Below, in pieces: positions 43,320 to 49,140 of a stretch of 49,140 nucleotides of DNA. The DNA comes from JAVBMP01 sp031552195 (GTDB taxonomy: Bacteria > Desulfobacterota > Desulfovibrionia > Desulfovibrionales > Desulfovibrionaceae), in NCBI GenBank assembly GCA_031552195.1, contig JAVBMT010000016.1:1-49140 (forward strand), written 5' to 3'. The position numbers were made by a program, and so were the translations under genes. Positions within the stretch are counted from its first letter, which is position 1. Every line of letters begins with the position of its first letter. The notes under the pieces are model-generated. The model saw only the letters and a program-made list of their open reading frames with translations. It searched no databases and was not told the DNA's origin.

Positions 43320-43348
43320 TTGACTGTGATAATCATTTTCATTATATA
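43320..43348 (+). promoter_or_regulatory. sigma-70 promoter of the DUF2325 gene
   Basis: TTGACT (43320-43325), a 17-base spacer and TATATA (43343-43348): a 5/6 and near-consensus pair with ideal spacing. The leader to the ATG at 43382 would be short, about 25 bases. Confidence 0.7.
43328..43346 (+). promoter_or_regulatory. Fur box
   Basis: GATAATCATTTTCATTATA matches 15 of 19 positions of the consensus GATAATGATAATCATTATC. It overlaps the spacer and -10 of the promoter, the classic position for Fur repression when iron is plentiful. Confidence 0.75.
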
Positions 43349-43381
43349 TCGATCATTGATAAAGCGAACAGGAGGGATTTT

Positions 43382-43672
43382 ATGTGCGTTGGAATTATAG
43401 GCGGAGTTTGCGGCAACAAGGCGAACTATAAAATAGAAGCGAAAAAGTACGGTTTTGCCGCTAAAACTTTTTCCGGCCATGAAAGAAATTTCGTTAAAAA
43501 CCTGGGCAGCCTCGACCTTATGCTCATAATCACCAATTGCGTTTCGCATTCCGCGAAAAACCTGGCGGTGCGCTACGCCCAGAATAATGACATTCCGGTC
43601 AAGATGTTGCATGCCAAAGGCGTTTCAGCTATAGGCCATTCCTTGGAAGACTTCGTTAACGAAAAGCGCTGA
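43382..43672 (+). CDS. DUF2325 domain protein, probably iron-regulated
   Basis: A 96-residue small protein matching the DUF2325 family: MCVGIIGGVCGNKANYKIEAKKYGF, then LDLMLIITNCVSHSAKNLAVRYAQNNDIPV and LHAKGVSAIG. Function unknown. It has a Rossmann-like alternation of strands and helices and two conserved cysteines (about residues 2 and 10; another near 49). The ATG at 43382 has GGAGG six bases upstream, so the longer frame from 43298, which runs through the promoter, is rejected. The promoter carries a Fur box, so expression is expected under iron limitation. Confidence 0.8.
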   Translation: MCVGIIGGVCGNKANYKIEAKKYGFAAKTFSGHERNFVKNLGSLDLMLIITNCVSHSAKNLAVRYAQNNDIPVKMLHAKGVSAIGHSLEDFVNEKR

Positions 43673-43744
43673 TCTCTTCCGGGGCTTTGTCCGTGGCTGT
43701 TGCGGCCCGCGGGGAAACAGCGCGCAAGAACCGGAACCGCGCAT

Positions 43745-44269
43745 ATGATATTTCTGATTGGAGCAAGGGCCTCAGGCAAAAGCACCTTGGCCTCCAGGCT
43801 GGCCTCTTTCGCCGGGCGTTCGTGCCTGGACATGGACAAAGCCCTGGAGACCCGTCTTGGCGGCAGCATAGAAAACTATGTCGACCGGAATGGCTGGGAG
43901 GCCTTTCGGACGGAAGAAAGCCGTCTGCTTGCCCATGTGGCCCGTTTTTATCCTGCGGGTTGCGTCGTCGCCACCGGCGGCGGAGTGCCGTTAAGTGAAG
44001 ATAACCGCGCTTTGATGCGCGCACGCGGACTTGTCGTCTACCTGGAAGCCGACGCTGACCTGCTTGAGGGCAGGCGTCGGCTTTCGCCTTTCAGCGCGCG
44101 ACGCCCGCCCCTGTTTTCCGGGTCTGACTTGCGCAGGGAAATTGAAACTACCCTGCTTCAACGCGCCCCCCTCTATAAAGAAGCCGCCCACATCATTATT
44201 GACGCATCGATGTCCGTGGAGGCAGTTGTGCTTAAAATCACAAACAGTCTTGCCTCTTTTTCCTGCTAA
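43745..44269 (+). CDS. aroK: shikimate kinase
   Basis: A 174-residue P-loop enzyme that phosphorylates shikimate at the 3-position in aromatic amino acid synthesis. Motifs: GARASGKST (P-loop, 6-14), D-x-D in LDMDKAL, the shikimate contact RNGWEAFRTEE, VVATGGGVP and the lid arginines in the RRRLSPFSARRPPL stretch. Length is typical. The ATG at 43745 begins the P-loop strand; the longer frame from 43700 is less likely. It follows the DUF2325 gene by 72 bases and may share its Fur-controlled transcript. Confidence 0.92.
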   Translation: MIFLIGARASGKSTLASRLASFAGRSCLDMDKALETRLGGSIENYVDRNGWEAFRTEESRLLAHVARFYPAGCVVATGGGVPLSEDNRALMRARGLVVYLEADADLLEGRRRLSPFSARRPPLFSGSDLRREIETTLLQRAPLYKEAAHIIIDASMSVEAVVLKITNSLASFSC

Positions 44270-44685
44270 TCCACCCTTCCTGCTTTCTCTCTACGCTGAA
44301 CTGAAACGTCCCCGCCAAGATAACTTATTACAATAACAACGTTTTCCTTCATGTAAAAATTCAAGGCGCAAATCTTTCCCGCATACGCCCATTTTTCTCT
44401 TGCCGTTTAAAAAACTTGATGCTAGGGGTCAATTGTATACGAATCCAGTCCTATTGGTAAAAAAAAACACTTAAAAGCAATATGTTGTATTTTTTAATGT
44501 CATTTTTCCGCGCAAAAGCGCGCCAAATCAGTTGTGAATAATGTAACAATGTTTTTTGTCCTTGATTTCCATTTAACGCCTTGCCAAGTTTTGTGCATTT
44601 GGCGACATTACTCTACTGGTGGACAAGCTAAAGGATAAAAACCATAGCACGACATTAACCCCCTATCAAACAAAGAGGTTAGACG
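44270..44685 (+). other. upstream region of the hydrogenase operon
   Basis: About 415 AT-rich bases with no gene. It contains a Rex-like operator (44532-44549), a GCCAA-N11-TTGGC inverted repeat (44583-44603), a possible promoter at 44581-44609 (TTGCCA-17-GACATT) and a CGCGC-AAAA-GCGCG hairpin (44510-44524). The long leader suggests regulated transcription. Confidence 0.55.
44532..44549 (+). promoter_or_regulatory. Rex-like operator
   Basis: TTGTGAATAATGTAACAA agrees with 16 of 18 positions of the Rex consensus TTGTGAAWWWWTTCACAA. Rex senses the NADH/NAD+ ratio and represses redox genes. Its place ahead of an NAD(P)-linked hydrogenase fits. Confidence 0.55.
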
Positions 44686-45189
44686 ATGCCACAAGAACTG
44701 AAGTCTGAGGCCGAGGGCTTGAAAAGCCTTGAAACCTTCATCAGGAAGGTTGGAGATAATGAATCCGGTCTTATCAAGGTGCTGTATGAAGCCCAGCATA
44801 TTTTTGGCTATCTCCCCAAAAATGTAATGTTGTTTATCGGAGAAAAGATGAACATTCCGGCCGCGAAAATATACGGAGTGGTCAGCTTTTATTCCTATTT
44901 CAACACAGAACCCAAAGGACGCTGCCAGTTTAAAGTCTGCATGGGAACCGCATGCTTCGTACGCGGATCTGAGAAGATCCTGCGCAAGCTGGAATCGGAA
45001 CTCGGCATAAAAGTCGGCGAAACTTCGGCCGACGGAAAATACAGCCTGGAGCAGCTGCGATGTCTCGGCGCCTGCGGCCTGGCCCCTGTTATACTGGTTG
45101 ATGAAGATGTCCACGGTAGACTGACTGAAGGCGATATCTCCAAGATCATCGCCGGATATGACGACGGAAAAGGGGCTGCCAATGCTTAA
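44686..45189 (+). CDS. hndA: NuoE-like [2Fe-2S] subunit of NAD(P)-linked hydrogenase (HndA)
   Basis: A 167-residue thioredoxin-fold subunit that holds one [2Fe-2S] cluster, ligated by C85 and C90 (CMGTAC, C-x4-C) and C126 and C130 (CLGAC, C-x3-C), in the order expected for NuoE/HndA/HydC. The N-terminal half is helical (LETFIRKVG...). It passes electrons between the flavin subunit and the hydrogenase. AGAGGT lies six bases before the ATG. Its last codons overlap the start of the next gene by eight bases, so translation is coupled. Confidence 0.92.
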   Translation: MPQELKSEAEGLKSLETFIRKVGDNESGLIKVLYEAQHIFGYLPKNVMLFIGEKMNIPAAKIYGVVSFYSYFNTEPKGRCQFKVCMGTACFVRGSEKILRKLESELGIKVGETSADGKYSLEQLRCLGACGLAPVILVDEDVHGRLTEGDISKIIAGYDDGKGAANA

Positions 45190-47101
45190 AATAAAATCTT
45201 TTAAAGATCTGGATGACGCTTACAAAGCCTGTAAGCCTTTGCTTGACCTGCGCCATGCGGAAGACGCCGCCGCCGCTATAACACGCCGCGAAGTTCTCGT
45301 TTGCGGCGGCACCGGCTGCCAATCTTCCGACAGTAAAAAAATCCTTGAAAACCTGCAGAAAGAAATAAAAGCCGCCGGGCTTGACGCCAAAGTCAGCGCC
45401 CAGGTTACCGGCTGCTTCGGCTTCTGTGAAAAAGGCCCCATCGTCAAGGTTTTCCCCGACGATGTGTTCTATATTGAAGTGAAGCCGGAAGACGCCAAAG
45501 AAATTGTCGAATCTCATCTTAAGAATAATAAGGTTATTGAGCGGCTGCTTTATGAAGACCCGGCCAACCCCGGCAAAAAACTGGCCACGCAGCACGATAT
45601 CCCCTTTTATAAAAAGCAGCTGCGCATAGCCCTGCGCAACTGCGGCCTTATAAACCCTGAAAAGATCGAAGAATATATCGCTACGCGCGGTTACGCCGCC
45701 CTGGCCGAATGTTTGAAGAACAAAGCCCCCATTGACGTCATCAACGACGTCAGCAAATCCGGCCTGCGCGGGCGCGGCGGCGGCGGCTTCCCGGCCGGAA
45801 CGAAATGGAAGCTGGCCCACGACCAGCCGGGCCCCGTCAAGTACACCGTCTGTAACGCGGACGAAGGCGACCCGGGCGCGTTCATGGACCGCTCCATCAT
45901 GGAAGGCGACCCGCATTCCGTGATCGAAGGCATGGCCATCGCCGCCTACGCCATCGGGTCCAACCACGGCTATATTTACATCCGCGCCGAATACCCGCTG
46001 GCCATACAGCGTCTTGAAACCGCCCTGCAACAGGCCAGAGAGGCCGGGTTGCTCGGCAAGAACATTTTCGGCACCGATTTCTCGTTCGACCTGGAAATCC
46101 GCCTGGGCGCCGGCGCGTTCGTGTGCGGCGAAGAAACCGCCCTGCTGCGCTCCACCGAAGGCGGACGCGGCGAACCTACCTCCAAGCCGCCCTTCCCGGC
46201 TGAGAAAGGCCTGTTCGGCAAGCCGACCATTATCACCAACGTGGAAACCCTGGCGAACGTGCCGGCCATTTTCACCAAAGGCGTCGACTGGTTCAGTTCC
46301 ATCGGCTCTGAAAAGGCCAAAGGCACCAAAGTGTTCGCCCTGGCCGGAAAAATCAACAACGTCGGCCTGGTTGAAGTGCCTATGGGCATCACCGTGCGCG
46401 AAATCATTTATGAAATCGGCGGCGGCATCAAAAACGGCAAGGAATTCAAAGCGGTGCAGACCGGCGGGCCTTCCGGCGGCTGCATAAGCAAAGAAAACCT
46501 TGATATCAAAATCGACTATGACTCGCTCATGTCCATAGGCTCCATGATGGGATCCGGCGGCATGATCGTTATGGACGAAGACAACTGCATGGTAGACATT
46601 TCCAAATTCTACCTGGATTTCACCATGGAAGAATCCTGCGGCAAGTGTACGCCCTGCCGCGTCGGCAACAAACGCCTTTACGAGATGCTCACCGACATCT
46701 GCAACGGCAAAGGTACGCCGGAGCACCTGGAAAAGCTGGAAAACCTCGGCAACGTCATTAAAGACACCGCCCTTTGCGGCCTCGGCCAGACCAGCCCCAA
46801 CCCCATCCTGAGCACCATGCGCTATTTCCAGGACGAGTACAAAGCCCACGTTGTGGACAAAAAATGCCCAGCCGGCGTTTGCACCAACCTTCTGGAATTC
46901 CATATCACCGAAAAATGCATCGGCTGCGGTTCCTGCCGCAAGGGTTGCCCGGTTGAGTGCATAAGCGGCGAAGCGAAGCAGCGCCACGTTATTGATGTCA
47001 AAAGATGCATCAAGTGCGGCAACTGCGAAACTGTCTGCCCGGTCAACAAAAAGGCCGACAAGAACAACGACAAGCAGGCCAGGGCTGTTATCCGCCGCTA
47101 A
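45182..47101 (+). CDS. hndC: NuoF-like flavin subunit of NAD(P)-linked hydrogenase (HndC with HndB-like N-domain)
   Basis: A 639-residue subunit that binds NAD(P)H and FMN. Residues ~35-115 form a thioredoxin-like [2Fe-2S] domain (C41-x4-C46, C78-x3-C82), a separate protein (HndB) in Desulfovibrio fructosovorans. The NuoF core follows: FMN loop GRGGGGFPAGTKW (197-209), NAD-contacting GEETALLRSTEGGRGEP, and a [4Fe-4S] site in ESCGKCTPCRVG with a later cysteine. The C-terminus carries two [4Fe-4S] ferredoxin motifs (C579, 582, 585, 589 and C609, 612, 615, 619). This matches HydB of electron-bifurcating hydrogenases. Start at 45182 overlaps hndA. Confidence 0.92.
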   Translation: MLKIKSFKDLDDAYKACKPLLDLRHAEDAAAAITRREVLVCGGTGCQSSDSKKILENLQKEIKAAGLDAKVSAQVTGCFGFCEKGPIVKVFPDDVFYIEVKPEDAKEIVESHLKNNKVIERLLYEDPANPGKKLATQHDIPFYKKQLRIALRNCGLINPEKIEEYIATRGYAALAECLKNKAPIDVINDVSKSGLRGRGGGGFPAGTKWKLAHDQPGPVKYTVCNADEGDPGAFMDRSIMEGDPHSVIEGMAIAAYAIGSNHGYIYIRAEYPLAIQRLETALQQAREAGLLGKNIFGTDFSFDLEIRLGAGAFVCGEETALLRSTEGGRGEPTSKPPFPAEKGLFGKPTIITNVETLANVPAIFTKGVDWFSSIGSEKAKGTKVFALAGKINNVGLVEVPMGITVREIIYEIGGGIKNGKEFKAVQTGGPSGGCISKENLDIKIDYDSLMSIGSMMGSGGMIVMDEDNCMVDISKFYLDFTMEESCGKCTPCRVGNKRLYEMLTDICNGKGTPEHLEKLENLGNVIKDTALCGLGQTSPNPILSTMRYFQDEYKAHVVDKKCPAGVCTNLLEFHITEKCIGCGSCRKGCPVECISGEAKQRHVIDVKRCIKCGNCETVCPVNKKADKNNDKQARAVIRR

Positions 47102-47147
47102 GCGCGTGGAAGCACTGTATTATTACTGAATACAAGTGAGAGGAAAT

Positions 47148-48881
47148 ATGGTTAATCTTACTATAAACGGAAAACCGGTTGAAGTTCCGGCCGGTTCCAC
47201 CATTCTGGATGCCGCCAAAAAACTGGGCATACATATCCCCACGCTCTGCCATTTCCATCTGCACGACACCAAGATGGAAAACAAAAGCGCAACCTGCCGC
47301 GTGTGCATGGTGGAAATGAAAGGCCGCCGCGCTTTGGCCCCGGCCTGCGCCACGCCCGTTTCCAACGGCATGGAAATCCTTACCCACACCCCGCGCACCA
47401 TCAACGCGCGCCGCACGGTGGTGGAACTTATCCTTTCCAACCACCCGAAAAACTGCCTGACCTGCGCCAAGAACACCAACTGCGAATTGCAGGCCCTGGC
47501 CGCCGAACTGGGTATTTATGAAATCCATTTCACCGGCGCCATGGCCCAGCACAAAATGGACAAATCCAGCCCGGCTTTCGTGCGCGACATGAACAAATGC
47601 GTGCTTTGCCGCCGCTGCGAAACCATGTGCAGCAACGTGCAGACCGTTAACGTGCTTTCCGGCGTAAACCGCGGCTTTGAAACCACCGTGGCCCCGCCTT
47701 TCGGCATGCCCATCTCGGAAACAAGCTGTACCAACTGCGGCCAGTGCGTGGCGGTTTGCCCCACCGCTGCCCTTTCCGAAGTGAACAACATACCCAAGGT
47801 ATGGGAAGTCTTGAACGACAAAGACAAAATCGTCATCGTTCAAACCGCTCCGGCCGTGCGCGCCGCCCTTGGCGAAGCCTTCGGCCTCGGCGGCAAGGCC
47901 GTTACCGGAAAAATGGTTTCCGCCTTGCGCATGATGGGCTTTGAAAAGGTGTTCGACACCAACTTCAGCGCAGACCTCACCATTATGGAAGAAGCCTCCG
48001 AGCTGGTTCACCGCATCAAACACGGCGGCAAACTCCCCATTCTTACAAGCTGCTGTCCGGGCTGGGTGAAGTTCTTCGAACACCAGTTCAACGACATGCT
48101 GGACATTCCCTCTTCCTGCAAGTCTCCGCAGCAGATGTTCGGTTCCGTGGCCAAATCCTTCCTGGCGAAGAAGTTCGGGTACGACCCGAAAAAGATGGTC
48201 GTGGTTTCCGTAATGCCCTGCCTGGCCAAAAAATATGAAGCCGGCCGCGAAGAATTCCGCACGGAAAACGGGCCTGACGTGGATATAGCCATTTCCACCC
48301 GCGAACTCGCCAAAATGATCAAGGAAGCGGGCATAGACTTCGCTTCCCTGCCAGACGGCGAATGCGACAACCCCATGGGTTATTCCACCGGCGCGGCCGA
48401 TATCTTCGGCGTGACCGGCGGTGTGCTTGAAGCCGCCTTGCGCACAGCTTACGAATGGGTGACCGGCGAAACCCTCACCCAGGTGGTGTTCGAACCCCTG
48501 CGCGGGCTAGACGGCATCAAACATGCGGAAGTCAAGGTGGGAGACCTTAACCTCAAGGTGGCTATCGCCAGCGGCCTGGGCAACGCCCGCGCCCTGCTGG
48601 AAGAAATCCGCTCCGGCAAGGTGCAATACCACGCCATTGAAGTCATGGCCTGCCCCGGCGGCTGCATAGACGGCGGCGGCCAGCCCTTCCACCACGGCGA
48701 CATCAACGTGCTGAAAAAGCGCATGCAGGCCCTTTATGACGAAGACGCCCGCAAACCGCACCGCAAATCGCACGACAACCCCTTCATCAAGGCCCTCTAT
48801 GAGGAATTCCTTGGCGAACCTTACGGCCACCTTTCGCATGAGCTTTTGCATACCAAGTATGTAAAGCGCCAGAAGCTGTAA
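47148..48881 (+). CDS. hndD: [FeFe] hydrogenase catalytic subunit (HndD)
   Basis: A 577-residue enzyme that reversibly forms H2 at an H-cluster. Relay clusters in order: [2Fe-2S] (C34, C50, C53, C67), His-ligated [4Fe-4S] (H99, C103, C106, C112), and two ferredoxin-type clusters (C151-154-157-161 and C194-197-200-204). H-cluster signatures: TSCCPGW (C302-303), MPCLAKKYE (C358) and MACPGGCIDGGGQP (C502, C506). The small-subunit-like C-terminus (GEPYGHLSHELLHT) is fused. GAGG before the ATG at 47148 sets the start over a GTG at 47136. With HndA and HndC it forms a trimer that couples H2 with NAD(P)H and ferredoxin; bifurcation is inferred from subunit makeup. Confidence 0.95.
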   Translation: MVNLTINGKPVEVPAGSTILDAAKKLGIHIPTLCHFHLHDTKMENKSATCRVCMVEMKGRRALAPACATPVSNGMEILTHTPRTINARRTVVELILSNHPKNCLTCAKNTNCELQALAAELGIYEIHFTGAMAQHKMDKSSPAFVRDMNKCVLCRRCETMCSNVQTVNVLSGVNRGFETTVAPPFGMPISETSCTNCGQCVAVCPTAALSEVNNIPKVWEVLNDKDKIVIVQTAPAVRAALGEAFGLGGKAVTGKMVSALRMMGFEKVFDTNFSADLTIMEEASELVHRIKHGGKLPILTSCCPGWVKFFEHQFNDMLDIPSSCKSPQQMFGSVAKSFLAKKFGYDPKKMVVVSVMPCLAKKYEAGREEFRTENGPDVDIAISTRELAKMIKEAGIDFASLPDGECDNPMGYSTGAADIFGVTGGVLEAALRTAYEWVTGETLTQVVFEPLRGLDGIKHAEVKVGDLNLKVAIASGLGNARALLEEIRSGKVQYHAIEVMACPGGCIDGGGQPFHHGDINVLKKRMQALYDEDARKPHRKSHDNPFIKALYEEFLGEPYGHLSHELLHTKYVKRQKL

Positions 48882-48903
48882 GCCCAAACCATAAAAACAG
48901 ACT

Positions 48904-48927
48904 GGCGTTCCGGTCCGCCGGAACGCC
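48904..48927 (+). terminator. first hairpin after hndD
   Basis: GGCGTTCCGG and CCGGAACGCC pair around a 4-base loop. It has no T-run, so it probably stabilises the mRNA end ahead of the main terminator. Confidence 0.6.
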
Positions 48928-48933
48928 TCATGA

Positions 48934-48970
48934 ATAAAAGCCCCGCTTTGCGATAAAGCGGGGCTTTTAT
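48934..48970 (+). terminator. main terminator of the hydrogenase operon
   Basis: A 16-bp stem (arms 48934-48949 and 48955-48970) built on AAAAGCCCCGCTTT and AAAGCGGGGCTTTT with a 5-base loop. Confidence 0.92.
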
Positions 48971-49131
48971 AATGCCAAATAAACCAAACGGCTATTTTCT
49001 CATTTCCTGTCAACCCCGCCCCAGCGTTTCCCTCCGTTTCCGCGCGCCATCTTCCGCTCCGCCTGAAAAACCGGTGTTATAACGGGCAGGTTCAAACCGT
49101 GAACTCAAAACCCGCCACAGGAGGGCGACCC

Positions 49132-49140
49132 ATGCCGATT
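49132..49140 (+). CDS. start of a further gene (partial)
   Basis: ATG CCG ATT at the right edge has CAGGAGGGCGACCC directly upstream, a near-perfect ribosome site with seven-base spacing. Only three codons are in the window, so the product cannot be named. Confidence 0.55.

Noticed and set aside
43298..43381. N-terminal extension of the DUF2325 gene
   Set aside because: It would translate through the promoter and Fur box; GGAGG directly precedes the ATG at 43382.
45146..46987. 613-codon minus-strand open frame
   Set aside because: It is the mirror of hndC with low-complexity Val/Ala/Gly/Phe composition.
1..49140. CRISPR array, insertion sequence, prophage or tRNA
   Set aside because: No regularly spaced repeats, transposase or integrase motifs, or tRNA-like TTCGAATC-type arms in cloverleaf context were found by eye. 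A tRNAscan or ISfinder search would be decisive.

Overview
The window is a 49 kb stretch of chromosomal DNA, GC-rich (roughly 55% by eye), densely packed and apparently free of mobile elements. It most likely comes from an anaerobic Desulfobacterota/Desulfovibrionales-type bacterium. That placement is inference. It rests on a trimeric NAD(P)-linked [FeFe] hydrogenase (hndA/hndC/hndD type), a birA-pyruvate carboxylase-PEP synthase cluster of the Desulfovibrio kind, a fused ADP-forming acyl-CoA synthetase next to a DRTGG-domain protein, and a phenylacetate-CoA-ligase-like enzyme paired with a double-ACT protein.

Layout. The left edge is the 5' end of a 23S rRNA gene on the minus strand with a boxA-like antitermination site but no 16S gene upstream. 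Next come a GT61 glycosyltransferase cut short by an in-frame stop (370-1413), a DUF3300/DUF2950 envelope-protein pair, a membrane-anchored alpha/beta hydrolase and an SprA-type metalloprotease-like protein with a decayed duplicate of its own motif (1.6-6.1 kb). From 6.4 to 11.2 kb lie wrbA, a small cysteine protein, purC, an M18 aminopeptidase and a protein phosphatase. From 11.4 to 17.7 kb, on the minus strand, are tatA, a YtqB-like methyltransferase, an orphan acidic protein, a TolC-type channel, an acyl-CoA synthetase with its XRE-cupin regulator, and rsmG.

A long plus-strand run (18.0-25.0 kb) carries fabD, the ADP-forming acyl-CoA synthetase, the DRTGG protein, a WbaP-like sugar-phosphate transferase, tpiA and secG. 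It is followed by paaK-ACT, a UDP-glucuronate decarboxylase, a flippase, a radical SAM protein, a small membrane protein and nadK (25.3-32.9 kb). The minus-strand cluster birA-pyc-pps (33.1-41.7 kb) is a pyruvate-to-oxaloacetate/PEP module that includes the ligase that biotinylates the carboxylase. Then come cca, an iron-regulated DUF2325 gene with a Fur box inside its promoter, aroK, and the hydrogenase operon, which has a Rex-like operator upstream. The last bases hold the first codons of another gene.

Together the genes suggest a fermentative or sulfate-respiring anaerobe that balances NAD(P)H with H2, makes ATP from acyl-CoA thioesters, and builds PEP and oxaloacetate from pyruvate. Surface polysaccharide genes are scattered rather than clustered. 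Transcription units are separated by unusually long A-stem-T terminators, several of which should work in both directions. I saw no tRNA, CRISPR array, insertion sequence or prophage gene.
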